From Gluconacetobacter takamatsuzukensis (lineage in GTDB: Bacteria > Pseudomonadota > Alphaproteobacteria > Acetobacterales > Acetobacteraceae), in the NCBI RefSeq assembly GCF_014174275.1, contig NZ_JABEQK010000017.1, forward strand, positions 1 to 52,751: 52,751 nucleotides of DNA, given 5' to 3'. The number at the start of each line of letters is the position of its first letter. The stretch's first letter is position 1. Positions 17,263-26,848 of this stretch are shown here, one piece after another. A program made the translations under genes and the position numbers. Under the pieces are notes generated by a model. It was not told the origin of the DNA, did no database searches, and was given only the letters and a program-made list of their open reading frames with translations.

Positions 17263-18684
17263 ATGGCGACGGCGGGCGAGAAGATCTTCGCGGGGTCGAG
17301 AATTCGCGATCTGCGCAACAGGAATGGCAAATCGCAGCAGGGTCTGGCGACGGCGCTGGGGCTTTCCGCCAGCTATCTCAACCAGATCGAGAACGACCAG
17401 CGGCCGCTGACACCCGGAATCCTGTTAAAACTTTGCACGCTGTTCGGGGTCGAGCCGACCTGGTTCAGCGACAGTTTCGACATCCAGCGCATGCAGGTAC
17501 TGCGCGAGATCCTGGGCGACCCGCTGTTCAGTACCATGCCCGCGCCGCGCCAGTTGCAGGAGGCGGTACGCGGCGCGCCGTGGCTGTGCGACCAGTTCGT
17601 GACCCTCTATCGCGCCTTCCGGACCCTGCGCGAGGAAGGGGGGCAGGCCGGCACCGCCACCCCCGCGCCGCAGCCGGGCACCGGGTCGTACGACGCGGTG
17701 GGCGACTGGGTGCAGGCCGAGCGCAATTATTTCGACGAGATCGACCGGGCGGCAGAGGCGCTGTACGAATCCGCGCGGCTGGACGAGGGCGGTCCGGCCG
17801 AGACGCTGGGCCGCTATCTGCGCGACCGCCACGATATCCGGATCGTGACCGATGCCACGCTGGACAGCCAGGGGGTGATGTGGCGGTTCGACCGCCGCGC
17901 GCGCCGTCTGTCGCTGACCGGCGGCGTGCCGCCCGAAAGCAGCGCCTTCTGGCTGGCACAGGTGATCGGGCGGCTGGAATACGGGCAGGTCCTGGCCCGC
18001 CCGGTGCGCCGGTCGGGCCTGGCCAGCGCCGATGCGCGGGCGCTGGCCACCGTGGGGATGAGCAATTATTTCGCCGGCGCCCTGCTGCTGCCCTACGGGC
18101 GCTTCCTGCGCGCGGCGCGGCAGACGCGGCACGATCTGGACCTGTTGCAGCGCCAGTTCGGCGTCAGTTTCGAACAGGTGTGCCATCGGCTCTCGACCAT
18201 GCAGCGGCCGGGGGCGGAGGGGATTCCCTTCTATTTCATCAAGACCGATATCGCCGGCAATGTGCTGAAAAGCTACAGCGCCACCCGCTTCAGCCGCGCC
18301 CGGTTCGGCGGGCTGTGCGCGCAGTGGAACGTGTTCGAATGTTTTTCGGCGCCGGGCAAGCTGCATGTCCAGATGTCGCGCACCACCGACGACGCGGTTT
18401 ATATCAGCGTCGCGCGGACGGTAGGGCACTCGCCGGTCTCCTATTTCGACCGGCCCCGCCTGGTGGCGATCGTGCTGGGCTGTGCGGTGTCGCATGCGCC
18501 GGAACTGGTCTATTCGGCCGGGCTGGACCTGGCGGACGACCGGATGGTGATCCCGATCGGCCCCGGTTGCCGCGCCTGCACCCGCACCGATTGCCGCCAC
18601 CGGGCCATCCCGGCCACCGGCTTCGGCATCGATGCCGGCAGCGAGGAACGCGGCGTCGTGCCCTATCACATGGTCGCGCCCTGA
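17263..18684 (+). CDS. XRE/ScfR-family short-chain acyl-CoA-responsive regulator of prp
   Basis: A cytoplasmic transcription factor of 473 residues. The N-terminal XRE helix-turn-helix is [20 protein letters not shown] plus [13 protein letters not shown] (residues ~12-45). A long IrrE/ImmA-like and DUF2083-type effector region follows, ending in a Cys cluster ([13 protein letters not shown], ~445-457) that is typical of this family. Relatives (RamB, PccR, ScfR) sense propionyl- or acetyl-CoA and control propionate, glyoxylate or carboxylase genes. The start at 17263 is preferred over the ATG at 17221 because AAGGA lies 7 bases before it. Divergence from prpD makes the prp operon its obvious target. 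Confidence 0.85.
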   Translation: MATAGEKIFAGSRIRDLRNRNGKSQQGLATALGLSASYLNQIENDQRPLTPGILLKLCTLFGVEPTWFSDSFDIQRMQVLREILGDPLFSTMPAPRQLQEAVRGAPWLCDQFVTLYRAFRTLREEGGQAGTATPAPQPGTGSYDAVGDWVQAERNYFDEIDRAAEALYESARLDEGGPAETLGRYLRDRHDIRIVTDATLDSQGVMWRFDRRARRLSLTGGVPPESSAFWLAQVIGRLEYGQVLARPVRRSGLASADARALATVGMSNYFAGALLLPYGRFLRAARQTRHDLDLLQRQFGVSFEQVCHRLSTMQRPGAEGIPFYFIKTDIAGNVLKSYSATRFSRARFGGLCAQWNVFECFSAPGKLHVQMSRTTDDAVYISVARTVGHSPVSYFDRPRLVAIVLGCAVSHAPELVYSAGLDLADDRMVIPIGPGCRACTRTDCRHRAIPATGFGIDAGSEERGVVPYHMVAP

Positions 18685-18813
18685 TGCCCGTTCCCGCCCG
18701 CCTCGGGGGCCGTCGCCTGCCCAAACAGTCATTAGGTGGATTGACCCCGCCGCACGTCCGTTCCATGCACGGCGGCATGAAGAGGGACCAGACCGGGACG
18801 GGGAGAGCGGACG

Positions 18814-19374
18814 ATGGGAAATGACTGGCAGATCCGGCCGGCCCGACAGGACGAGGCCGCCCTGTTGCCGGCGGTGGAGGACGCGTCGGGCGTGCTGTTT
18901 CGCACCATCCCCGACCTGGCCTGGATTGCGGATGACGACGTGATGCCGGCCGAGGCGCATCTGGCGGCCATCGCGGCCGGAACCTGCTGGGTGGCGGCCG
19001 AGGGCGGCACTGTCGCCGGCTTCCTGTCCGCCCGCGCGGCGACCGAGGACGGGGCCGGTGCCGATGCCGGACGGACGGTGCTGCATGTGTGGGAGATGTC
19101 GGTGGCGCCCGCGCATCAGGGCAGGGGGCTGGGCCGGGCATTGCTGGAACATGCGGCCGCCCATGCGGCGGCACGGGGCATGGCGGCCGTGACCCTGACG
19201 ACTTTTCGCGACGTGGCGTGGAATGCGCCGTTCTATGCGCGCACCGGCTTCGCCGTCCTGCCCGATGCGGCGCTGACGCCGCGCCTGCGGGGCGTCCTGG
19301 TGGCCGAAATCGCGCACGGGCTGCCGGCGGCGCGACGGTGCGCCATGCGGCGGCCGGTTCCATCGGTCTCCTGA
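18814..19374 (+). CDS. GNAT-family N-acetyltransferase
   Basis: A 186-residue acetyltransferase that would move an acetyl group from acetyl-CoA to an unknown amine. Motif A, with the pyrophosphate-binding loop, is VAPAHQGRGLGRALLEHA (residues ~97-114), and motif B contains NAPFYARTGF (~138-147). The N-terminus (WQIRPARQDEAALLPAVEDA) is the usual first strand and helix. A binding site, GGGGAGAG, lies about 8 bases before the ATG. It stands alone between the ScfR gene and panB and shows no obvious pathway link. Confidence 0.85.
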   Translation: MGNDWQIRPARQDEAALLPAVEDASGVLFRTIPDLAWIADDDVMPAEAHLAAIAAGTCWVAAEGGTVAGFLSARAATEDGAGADAGRTVLHVWEMSVAPAHQGRGLGRALLEHAAAHAAARGMAAVTLTTFRDVAWNAPFYARTGFAVLPDAALTPRLRGVLVAEIAHGLPAARRCAMRRPVPSVS

Positions 19375-19413
19375 TTTTTCGTTCGTTAACCAGGATATTT
19401 CACGGATCATATC

Positions 19414-20241
19414 ATGCGCATCACCGTTTTCGACATACAGGCCATGAAGGATGCCGGGCAGCGCATCGCCATGCTGACGGCCTACGACCACCCCTCCGCC
19501 GCGCTGGCCGAGCGGGCGGAGGTGCCGATGCTGCTGGTGGGGGACTCGCTGGGGATGGTGGTCCATGGGGCCGACACCACCCTGCCGGTCACGCTGGACG
19601 ACATGATCCGCCACGCCCGGGCGGTGGTGCGCGGCAGCAGCCGGGCGCTGGTGGTGGCCGACCTGCCGTTCCTGACCTATGCGACCGAGGCCGACGCCAT
19701 CGCCTCGGCCCGGCGGGTGATGCAGGAGGCCGGGGTCCAGGCGCTGAAGCTGGAAGGCGGTATCTCCATCGCCGCGACGGTGCGGCGGCTGACCGAGCTG
19801 GGCGTGCCGGTGATGGGCCATCTGGGCCTGACGCCGCAGGCGCAGCACACGCTGGGCCTGCGGGTGCAGGCGCGGCAGGCCGAGGCGGCGCGGCGGCTGG
19901 TGGAAGACGCACTGGCATTGCAGGATGCGGGCGCGTTCGGCCTGGTGCTGGAACTGGTGCCGGCACCGCTGGCGGCGGCGGTGACGCAGCGGCTGCGCAT
20001 TCCGGTCATCGGCATCGGTGCGGGTGCTGGCTGCGACGGGCAGGTGCAGGTCTGGCACGATCTGCTGGGCCTGTTTCCGGGCAAATCGCCCCGCCACGCA
20101 CGGCGCTATGCCGATATCGGCACGGCGATCGAGGATGCGCTGCGCGCCTATGTGGGCGACGTGCAGTCCGGCGCCTTTCCCACGGCGGCGCAGAGCAGCA
20201 GCATGGACCCCGAGGAACTGGCCCGCGCCCTCGGCGGCTGA
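19414..20241 (+). CDS. panB: 3-methyl-2-oxobutanoate hydroxymethyltransferase PanB
   Basis: The first committed step of pantothenate and CoA synthesis: methylene-tetrahydrofolate donates a hydroxymethyl group to 2-oxoisovalerate, giving ketopantoate (EC 2.1.2.11). The 275-residue protein has the full family pattern: [10 protein letters not shown] (residues ~23-32), [11 protein letters not shown] (~42-52) with the Mg-binding Asp, [19 protein letters not shown] (~134-143) and [16 protein letters not shown] (~194-209). panC and panD are not adjacent. A terminator hairpin lies downstream. Confidence 0.95.
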   Translation: MRITVFDIQAMKDAGQRIAMLTAYDHPSAALAERAEVPMLLVGDSLGMVVHGADTTLPVTLDDMIRHARAVVRGSSRALVVADLPFLTYATEADAIASARRVMQEAGVQALKLEGGISIAATVRRLTELGVPVMGHLGLTPQAQHTLGLRVQARQAEAARRLVEDALALQDAGAFGLVLELVPAPLAAAVTQRLRIPVIGIGAGAGCDGQVQVWHDLLGLFPGKSPRHARRYADIGTAIEDALRAYVGDVQSGAFPTAAQSSSMDPEELARALGG

Positions 20242-20314
20242 CAGGCTGTTTGCAAAGCCGCCCTGCCGGCAGGCCGACGCCTCGCAACCCAATCATTTGA
20301 TAACGAATGGGTTT

Positions 20315-20358
20315 CCAAAGGGCGACTGCCCTTTGGCGGGTTTCAGGGCAGCGCCCTG
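20315..20358. terminator. double-hairpin terminator between panB and lysR
   Basis: CCAAAGGGC-GACT-GCCCTTTGG (20315-20336, 9-bp perfect stem) is followed by CAGGGC-AGC-GCCCTG (20344-20358). The second overlaps the stop codon of the convergent lysR gene. The two genes converge here, so the structure can serve both strands. It belongs to the same palindrome family as 13372 and 15500. Confidence 0.65.
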
Positions 20359-21230
20359 ACCTTCTCCCGGTCCAGCGTCCGCGCGACGCTGAACAGTTCC
20401 CCGATCAGCCGCGATCCCGCCTGCGCGCGCGGGGCCAGCAGCGAGATGACCATGCGCACGCTGCAATCGGCGATCGGCAGCGTGTGCACGCCCCGCCGCC
20501 CACCATATTCGCTGGCCGCGATCACGCCCGCGCCCAGCCCGGCGGCGACGGCCTCCACCATCGCCTCGCGCCCGTCCACCGTCAGGGTGGGTGTGCAGCT
20601 GATGGCGTGGCGTTGCAGCTCGCCGGCCAGCAGGCGCTGGGTGGCGGAGCGCGATTCGCGAAAGATCAGCCCCTCGTCGGCCAGCATGGCAAAGGAGACG
20701 CTCCTGCGGGCGGCAAGGCCGGATTGTTCATGGACCAGCGCGATCAGCGTGTCCGCGCGCAGGGTCTGCGCATGCAGGCGGGCATCGACCGCGGCCGCCG
20801 CCGTGACCGCGACATCGACCGAGGCCGCATGCAGCCGTTCGAGGCAGGTATCGGCATTGGCGATGGCCAGGCTGATGCTCACATGGGGGTAACGCGCCCG
20901 AAAGGCCGCGATCAGCGCCACCGCAAGGTCCGGCGCATCGCACACCATGGACAGGGTGCCGAATTCCAGCGCCGCCGCCTGCGACAGCAGGGCCGTCGCC
21001 TGGCGCTCGGCATCGAAGATCGGCTGGATGACGGCCAGCAGCCGGCGGCCCAGCTCGGTCGGCTCCACCGTCCGTCCGCGCCGGTGAAACAGCACGCAGC
21101 CATAATCCTGCTCCAGGCGCCGCACCTGGTCGGAAATCGCGGGCTGGGTCAGGCCCAGCGCCGAGGCGGCGGCGGAAAAGCCGCCATGGGTCGCGACCGC
21201 CTGCACCGCCCGCAACTGCACGTACTGCAT
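20343..21230 (-). CDS. LysR-family regulator of the phosphonate genes
   Basis: A 295-residue LysR-type transcription factor with an N-terminal winged helix-turn-helix (MQYVQLRAVQAVATHGGF then SAAASALGLTQPAISDQV, residues 1-36) and a periplasmic-binding-like effector domain (~90-295). The start at 21230 gives the usual LysR opening and has purine-rich DNA upstream; the in-frame ATG at 21242 and TTG at 21254 are alternatives. It diverges from phnX, with a perfect palindrome in between, so it most likely controls phnX and the FAD oxidoreductase in response to an aminophosphonate or its aldehyde. Confidence 0.88.
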   Translation of the reverse strand: MQYVQLRAVQAVATHGGFSAAASALGLTQPAISDQVRRLEQDYGCVLFHRRGRTVEPTELGRRLLAVIQPIFDAERQATALLSQAAALEFGTLSMVCDAPDLAVALIAAFRARYPHVSISLAIANADTCLERLHAASVDVAVTAAAAVDARLHAQTLRADTLIALVHEQSGLAARRSVSFAMLADEGLIFRESRSATQRLLAGELQRHAISCTPTLTVDGREAMVEAVAAGLGAGVIAASEYGGRRGVHTLPIADCSVRMVISLLAPRAQAGSRLIGELFSVARTLDREKVRALP

Positions 21231-21263
21231 GCCGTCCGCCATCCATAAATTCAATCGATACGC

Positions 21264-21278
21264 CGATAATTATTATCG
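21264..21278. promoter_or_regulatory. LysR operator palindrome
   Basis: CGATAAT-T-ATTATCG: a perfect 15-base inverted repeat containing a T-N11-A LysR box, located in the divergent gap between lysR and phnX. The surrounding AT-rich DNA (21241-21287) also fits overlapping promoters. Confidence 0.7.
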
Positions 21279-21337
21279 ATTTTATTGCGTCATTGCCAGT
21301 GCGTTATGGTCCCCGCGTCGCAGGCGGAGCAGGGCGC

Positions 21338-22174
21338 GTGGCAGGGCATCATTCCATCGAGGCGGTGATCTTCGACTGGGCCGGGACGTTGGTCGATTTC
21401 GGGTCGTTCGCGCCCATGGCGGCATTTGTCGAAACCTTTGCCGGCTTCGGCCTCGCGATCGATATCGAGGAAGCTCGGCGCCCGATGGGCCTGGCCAAGC
21501 GCCCGCATGTCGCCGCCCTGCTCAACCAGCCGCGCATCGCCGCCGCGTGGCAGGATCTCTACGGCCATGCCCCGGGCGACGTGGCCATCGACCGGGTGTA
21601 CGAAGCCTTCGTTCCCCGCAACGTCGCGGTGGCGGCGCGCCATGCGGTGCCGATCCCCGGTGCTGCGGCGTGCGTCGCATCCCTGCGCGGGCGGGGCCTG
21701 CGGATCGGATCGACCACTGGCTATACGCGTGAGATCATGGAGGAAATCCTGCCGGCCGCCCGCGCGCAGGGGGTGGAGGTGGATTGCCTGGTCTGCGCCG
21801 GCGAGACCCCCACCGGCCGCCCCGGCCCGCTGATGCTGTGGCGGAACATGATCGCGCTGAATGTCTGGCCCGCCTGGCGGGCGGTGAAGGTCGATGACAC
21901 GATCGTCGGCGTCGCCGAGGGGCGCAATGCCGGGGCATGGAGCGTGGGCGTCGCGGTCTCGGGTAATGTGTTCGGCTGCACCCCGGCGCAGATCGCGGCC
22001 ATGCCGGCCGAGGAATTCGCCGCCCGGCGCGACCGCGCCCGCGCCGAACTGCTGGCGGCCGGCGCGCACGCGGTCATCGACAGCGTGGCCGACCTGCCGG
22101 CGATGGTGGAGCATCTGGATGCACGGCTGGCCGCCGGCGAGCGCCCGGATACCGAATTGCGCACCTTCCCATGA
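21338..22174 (+). CDS. phnX: phosphonoacetaldehyde hydrolase PhnX
   Basis: Cleaves the C-P bond of phosphonoacetaldehyde to acetaldehyde and phosphate (EC 3.11.1.1). A HAD-superfamily protein of 278 residues if the GTG at 21338 is used; that start has GGAG 8 bases upstream, whereas the TTG at 21293 has none. The nucleophile loop is FDWAGT (Asp13). The Schiff-base lysine sits in PMGLAKRPH (Lys54). GSTTGYT (HAD motif 2) and VKVDDTIVGV (motif 3) are intact, so an active enzyme is expected. Its stop overlaps the FAD oxidoreductase start as ATGA. No phnW transaminase is next to it. Confidence 0.92.
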   Translation: MAGHHSIEAVIFDWAGTLVDFGSFAPMAAFVETFAGFGLAIDIEEARRPMGLAKRPHVAALLNQPRIAAAWQDLYGHAPGDVAIDRVYEAFVPRNVAVAARHAVPIPGAAACVASLRGRGLRIGSTTGYTREIMEEILPAARAQGVEVDCLVCAGETPTGRPGPLMLWRNMIALNVWPAWRAVKVDDTIVGVAEGRNAGAWSVGVAVSGNVFGCTPAQIAAMPAEEFAARRDRARAELLAAGAHAVIDSVADLPAMVEHLDARLAAGERPDTELRTFP

Positions 22175-23286
22175 CCGCCGGATACGATTTGGCCGTCGTC
22201 GGTGCCGGGATCTGTGGCCTGGCCCATGCGCTGATCGCCGCCCGCCGGGGGCGGCGGGTGATCGTCATCGATCGCGACCTGGCCGCCAACGGGGCCTCGA
22301 TCCGCAATTTCGGCTTCATCACCGTCACCGGGCAGGAACGCGGCCGGTCCTGGGCGCACGCGCGGCGCAGCCGCGACATCTGGGCCGAAATCGCGCCCGA
22401 AGCCGGCATCCCGGTGGTGCAGCGCGGATTGCTGGTGCTGGGGCGCCGGCCGGAGACCATGGCGGTGCTGGAGGCCTTCCGGCAGGACGAAATGGGTGCC
22501 GCCTGCACCCTGCTGGGCCGCGAGGCGCTGTCCTCCTGGCCGGGCCTGCGCGGCGACGCCATGCTGGGCGCGCTCTATTCGCCCCATGAGGTGCGGGTGG
22601 AATCGCACGAGGCCATTCCGCGTCTGGCGCGCTGGTTGCAGGACCGGCACGGGGTGACGTTCCTGCGCGGGGCCAGCGTCTTTTCCGTAGCCCCGCCGCG
22701 GCTGGAAACCAGTCGCGGCACGATCCATGCCGACGCGGCCATCGTCTGTCCGGGCGACGATTTCCACACCCTGTTCCCCGACCGCATCCGCCCCCACGGG
22801 CTGACGCGCTGCAAATTGCAGATGATGCGCCTGGCCCCCGGCGGGGTCGATGCCGCGCAACCGGCGATCATGTCCGACCTCGGGGTGGGGCGGTATCGCG
22901 GCTACCACCATCTGCCCGGCCACGCCGCGCTGATGGCACGGCTGGAGGCCGAGCAGCCGGCCCATCTGGCGGCCGGCATCCACCTGATCGCGGTGCGCGC
23001 CGCCGACGGCAGCCAGATCGTGGGCGATTCCCACGTCTATGCGGATCAACCCAACCCGTTCACGGACGAACGGGTAGACAAGCTGATCCTGTCCGAACAC
23101 GCTGCCGTCCACCGCACGACCCCACCGGTCATCTCGCGCTGGACCGGCACCTACGCCAGCGGCCCCGAAACCATGCTGATGGAACGCATATCCGACAGCA
23201 CCCGGCTGGTCATCGTCAGCAGCGGCACCGGCGCCAGCACCTCATTCGGAATCGCGGAGGAAACGCTGGCCGATCTGTGGGGGTGA
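22171..23286 (+). CDS. phosphonate-associated FAD-dependent oxidoreductase (TIGR03364-like)
   Basis: A DAO-type flavoprotein of 371 residues with the FAD dinucleotide-binding loop VVGAGICGLAHALIAARRG (residues ~7-25) and a C-terminal FAD contact, IVSSGTGASTSFG (~349-361). IRNFGFITVTGQ (~47-58) and SHEAIPRLARWL are further family-like stretches. This clade is known for sitting next to phosphonatases. It is proposed to oxidise an aminophosphonate (2-aminoethylphosphonate or an N-methyl or hydroxy derivative) to phosphonoacetaldehyde. Translational coupling to phnX supports that role here. Exact substrate uncertain. Confidence 0.82.
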   Translation: MTAGYDLAVVGAGICGLAHALIAARRGRRVIVIDRDLAANGASIRNFGFITVTGQERGRSWAHARRSRDIWAEIAPEAGIPVVQRGLLVLGRRPETMAVLEAFRQDEMGAACTLLGREALSSWPGLRGDAMLGALYSPHEVRVESHEAIPRLARWLQDRHGVTFLRGASVFSVAPPRLETSRGTIHADAAIVCPGDDFHTLFPDRIRPHGLTRCKLQMMRLAPGGVDAAQPAIMSDLGVGRYRGYHHLPGHAALMARLEAEQPAHLAAGIHLIAVRAADGSQIVGDSHVYADQPNPFTDERVDKLILSEHAAVHRTTPPVISRWTGTYASGPETMLMERISDSTRLVIVSSGTGASTSFGIAEETLADLWG

Positions 23287-23442
23287 GGGGATAACGCGCC
23301 CCTATTGCATATCCAGGCCGTTGCGGGCGAAGTCCATACGCGATGGATCGTCCGGTTTCGTTTGCGACGAAGACGGATCGCAATCTTGGCGTGGCCTCAA
23401 CGTCGGCATCCATCGTGGCATTCGACCAGCGTCGAGGATAAC

Positions 23443-24576
23443 GTGACTGAAACACAAGCCCCGCGTCTTCCAGGATTGGATGTATTGCGTGCCGCGGCGA
23501 TTGTCTGGGTCCTGTTCTACCACGCCAGCCTGTTCGATTTTATTCCGGACTCCTGGTGGATTGTCGGGTTCGGATGGTTCGGGGTCGATCTCTTCTTCGC
23601 CCTGAGCGGCTTTCTGATTGCCGGGCAATTACTGAGGCCCGTTGTCCGAGGCCGAAGCCCCGATTACGGGCGCTTCTTTTTTCGACGTCTGCTGAGAACG
23701 CTGCCCGCCTTCTTTGTTATCGTCATGGTCTATCTCCTGTTTCCGGCCCTGCGTGAGACACCCGTACTGCCGCCGGTATGGGAATTTTTCACGTTTACGG
23801 AAAATCTTCTCGTTCACATCCCCCCGCAAAAGGCCCTTTCACAGATCTGGTCGCTGTGCGTGGAGGAGCAATTCTATCTGGTTCTCCCCCTTGCCGTTGC
23901 ATGCCTCTCCCTGAAACCGACGCCAATGCGCACCGGCGCCGCCATTCTTGGAACCCTGCTGATGGGCATCCTGATCCGGGGAGCAATCTGGTTCGACATT
24001 CACGACCATTTCTTTCCTGCCTATCAGGAGCTGATTTATTATCCCACCTGGGCACGCCTCGACGATTTGCTGCTCGGGGTCGGTGCCGTGACAATCCGCG
24101 TATTCAGGCCGCGCTGGTGGGGCCGGATCGTGAAATATCCGGATCGTCTGCTCGGAGCCGGCCTTCTGGGCATCGTATGCGCGATGGCGGCCCTTGCTTA
24201 TGCCTTCACGAATTTGTGGACAGTCATGCTGGCACCAGTGCTTGTCGGCGCCAGCATGATGCTTCTTGTGACGGCGGGCAGTACCGATCGTTCCGTCATC
24301 GCGCGCCTGTCGTGCAAGCCTGTCCGCGCATTGGCCGCGGGGGCCTACAGCCTCTATCTCAGCCACAAGATAGCGTTCCACATCGTCAGGGATGCCCTTG
24401 CGCCTGCGATGCGGCTGTCGCCCCTGGCCACGATCCTGCTGGCGTTCCCGGTGGCGCTGGTTCTCGGAGCCTGCCTCTACTGTTGTGTCGAACGACCGTT
24501 TCTGAAATTGCGGACCCGATTGGGCGGCCCGGCGCGGACCCCACTCATGGCCGATATGGCCGCCGAAATGAGGTGA
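23443..24576 (+). CDS. acyltransferase-3 family membrane protein (OafA/YrhL type)
   Basis: An integral membrane O-acyltransferase of 377 residues with roughly ten predicted helices. The start is GTG at 23443 with GAGGA four bases before it; the frame is open for 46 more codons upstream but those read as non-protein. Family marks are LPGLDVLRAAAIVWVLFYHAS (first helix, read as LPGLDVLRAAA then FYHAS with the active-site His), FGVDLFFALSGFLI, RRLLRTLPAFF and WSLCVEEQFYLVLP. These enzymes acylate cell-surface polysaccharides, lipids or antibiotics; no neighbour indicates which. It is convergent with the TonB receptor gene downstream. Confidence 0.85.
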   Translation: MTETQAPRLPGLDVLRAAAIVWVLFYHASLFDFIPDSWWIVGFGWFGVDLFFALSGFLIAGQLLRPVVRGRSPDYGRFFFRRLLRTLPAFFVIVMVYLLFPALRETPVLPPVWEFFTFTENLLVHIPPQKALSQIWSLCVEEQFYLVLPLAVACLSLKPTPMRTGAAILGTLLMGILIRGAIWFDIHDHFFPAYQELIYYPTWARLDDLLLGVGAVTIRVFRPRWWGRIVKYPDRLLGAGLLGIVCAMAALAYAFTNLWTVMLAPVLVGASMMLLVTAGSTDRSVIARLSCKPVRALAAGAYSLYLSHKIAFHIVRDALAPAMRLSPLATILLAFPVALVLGACLYCCVERPFLKLRTRLGGPARTPLMADMAAEMR

Positions 24577-24616
24577 GTCCCCAAGAGACAGAAAAAGAAC
24601 AGAGGCAGGTGCGGCC

Positions 24617-26809
24617 TTACCACCGATAGGCGAGGGTGACGAACACCGCGCGGCCGGGCGCCCAGGCGCACGCGACGGAGCGGGTGCAGATCGCGACATA
24701 GTGGCGGTCGGCGATGTTGGTACCGTTGAACTGGATGGATGTGCGTCGGTAATCGACATGGGCGACCAGGTCCCACACCACCTGGCTGGGCACCGCGAAG
24801 GTTTCGGGCAGCGCCCCGGCCGTATTGCCGGTATAGCGCACGCCGCCGCCGATGCCGGTGACGAGATCCTGCGCAAGACGGAAATCACGCTTCAGGAACA
24901 GCGAGGCCATGTGCGACGGCACGGCGACGGGCCGCTGCCCGACCTGCGCGGTCGTGGTCGATTTCGTGATTCGCGGGTCCTGATAGGTGAAGGAGGCGAG
25001 GAAATCGATCTTCCCCGGCAGGCGGCCGACGCCTTCGGCCTCGAACCCCTTCGTTCGCTGTTCGCCGGCCTGGATCTGGTAGGTCGAATCGGCCGGGTCG
25101 GTGGTGAGGATGTTGGTTTCCACCAGATCGAAGAAATCGGCCGTCAGCATGAAATCCTCTCCCCACGGCGTTCCGTGGGGCGGCTTGTATTTCAGGCCCG
25201 CCTCGACCTGCCGCCCCCGCGTCGGCAGGAACGGGGTGTTGAGCCGCGTCGTGCCCACCTGCGGCTGGAACGAGGTGGAATAGGCGGCATAGGGCGCCAG
25301 GCCGATCGGGGAGGTATAGAGCAGCCCGGCGCGCCCGGTGAAGGCATTGTTCGCCTGTGGCGTGCGCAATTTGGTCAGGTTGTCGACGGTCAGGCTGTCC
25401 GTGAAATCGCCGCGTCCGGACAGGGTCAGGTGAAAATCGTGCCAGTCGGCCTGCTCCTGCGCGTACAGGCCGGTCTGGCTTTCGGTCTCGTTGGTGTTGG
25501 TGGTCGTGGCATAGGTCGGCCAGGTGATGGGGCGATAGACGGGGTCGTACAGGTCCAGCGAGGGCGCGGCCCGCTGCCCCCGCCGGTTGGCCAGGAAATC
25601 GCTGCGGAAATCGACGCCGGTCAGCAGTTCATGCCTTACCGGGCCGGTGTGGAAGATCAGGTCGGACCGGGTGTCGAGCGTGACATTGTTGTAGTTGGCC
25701 GATTGCAGCAGCGCCTGCCGCGTGATGGTGCGCTGGTCGCTTTGCAGGGCCGAGGTGGTCACGAAACGGTAGGCCAGGTCGAGATGCGCGTAGCGCATGT
25801 TCTGCGTGACGGTCCAGTTGGGCGCAAGGTGGCGCGTGAAACTGTAGCCGATGGCCGCCTGCCGTTTGGAATAGACATCGTAATCGGCATCGCTGCTGAG
25901 GAAATCACGGGCGATGCGGCCATATTTCGTGGCGGTGATGGTGCCCGCGGCGGGCAGGAACTGCGCGGTCGACCCCGCATCGAGCTGTTCGAAACTGGCC
26001 AGCAGCGTCAGGTCTGTTTTGGCGTCCGGCTTCCAGCTCAGCGACGGCGCGACATAGATTTCGTTGTTCTTGATGTTCTTCGCATAGGTATCGGATTTGC
26101 GGATCAGCCCGTTGAAGCGCCATAGCAGCGTCTTGGACGCATCGAGCGCACCGCCCAGATCGGCGGCACCCTGCACCCGGCCGTAGGAGCCGGTCTGGAA
26201 ATCGATCTCGTCCTTCTGGTCAGCGCGCGGCCGCTTGCTGACGGCATTGATGATGCCGCCCAGTTGCCCGGAACCGTACAGGGCCGATGTCGCGCCGCGC
26301 AGGACATCGATTTCCTCCAGCCCCCAGGGCTCGATGCTGAACGACTGGGACGACGCGGCATCGGGCGTGCGCGTGCCGTCCAGATAGATATCGGGCGAAA
26401 ACCCGCGAATGGTCCCCAAATACCCGCGCGGATCGTCCTTCGACCCATAGTCGGAAACGCCCGCCGAATAGCGCACGGCCTCGGAGACCGAGCGGGAATT
26501 CAGCACCGCCATGCGTTCCTGCGTAATGACCGTGATGTTCTGCGGGGTCTGCTCGATGGGCGTCGCGGTCTTGGTCGCGGCGGTCCCGGTGCGGGCCAGC
26601 AGCGTGCGGCGCGTGCCCGAAACGTCGATCCTCTCGGGTGTCGCGGTGTGCCCGGCGGGCGCAGCGGGCTTCGTGGCATGCGCCTGGTCGCGCGCCGTGC
26701 CGTGCGGCGGCGCCTTGTCGGGCGTGGACGCGGCAGCGGAGCCCACGAGCAACAGCAGGCCGGAGGCAAGGCAAACAGGCTGTCCGGCGCGGAAACGGGA
26801 AGGGGGCAT
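24617..26809 (-). CDS. TonB-dependent siderophore receptor
   Basis: An outer-membrane ferric-siderophore receptor of 730 residues. A signal peptide (QPVCLASGLLLLVGSAAAS, cut near residue 28) precedes a Pro/Ala linker, the TonB-box-like ERIDVSG (~residue 59) and the plug (TPQNITVITQERMA, SVSEAVRYSAGV, IRGFSPDIYLDGTR, LRGATSALYGSGQLGGI). The barrel ends VFVTLAYRW with the C-terminal aromatic residue. The plug motifs are of the FhuA/ferrichrome-ferrioxamine class. Two Cys close to the end (ICTRSVAC) are unusual for a barrel and could form an extracellular disulfide. A Fur-box match lies 40-54 bases upstream of the start. Confidence 0.9.
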   Translation of the reverse strand: MPPSRFRAGQPVCLASGLLLLVGSAAASTPDKAPPHGTARDQAHATKPAAPAGHTATPERIDVSGTRRTLLARTGTAATKTATPIEQTPQNITVITQERMAVLNSRSVSEAVRYSAGVSDYGSKDDPRGYLGTIRGFSPDIYLDGTRTPDAASSQSFSIEPWGLEEIDVLRGATSALYGSGQLGGIINAVSKRPRADQKDEIDFQTGSYGRVQGAADLGGALDASKTLLWRFNGLIRKSDTYAKNIKNNEIYVAPSLSWKPDAKTDLTLLASFEQLDAGSTAQFLPAAGTITATKYGRIARDFLSSDADYDVYSKRQAAIGYSFTRHLAPNWTVTQNMRYAHLDLAYRFVTTSALQSDQRTITRQALLQSANYNNVTLDTRSDLIFHTGPVRHELLTGVDFRSDFLANRRGQRAAPSLDLYDPVYRPITWPTYATTTNTNETESQTGLYAQEQADWHDFHLTLSGRGDFTDSLTVDNLTKLRTPQANNAFTGRAGLLYTSPIGLAPYAAYSTSFQPQVGTTRLNTPFLPTRGRQVEAGLKYKPPHGTPWGEDFMLTADFFDLVETNILTTDPADSTYQIQAGEQRTKGFEAEGVGRLPGKIDFLASFTYQDPRITKSTTTAQVGQRPVAVPSHMASLFLKRDFRLAQDLVTGIGGGVRYTGNTAGALPETFAVPSQVVWDLVAHVDYRRTSIQFNGTNIADRHYVAICTRSVACAWAPGRAVFVTLAYRW

Positions 26810-26848
26810 GGTCCACCATCGATGTTGGCGGACCTGATTTAGTCTTGA

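Noticed and set aside
17425-20292. 955-codon minus-strand frame across scfR, the GNAT gene and panB
   Set aside because: It spans three real plus-strand genes and is low-complexity H/R/G/A sequence.
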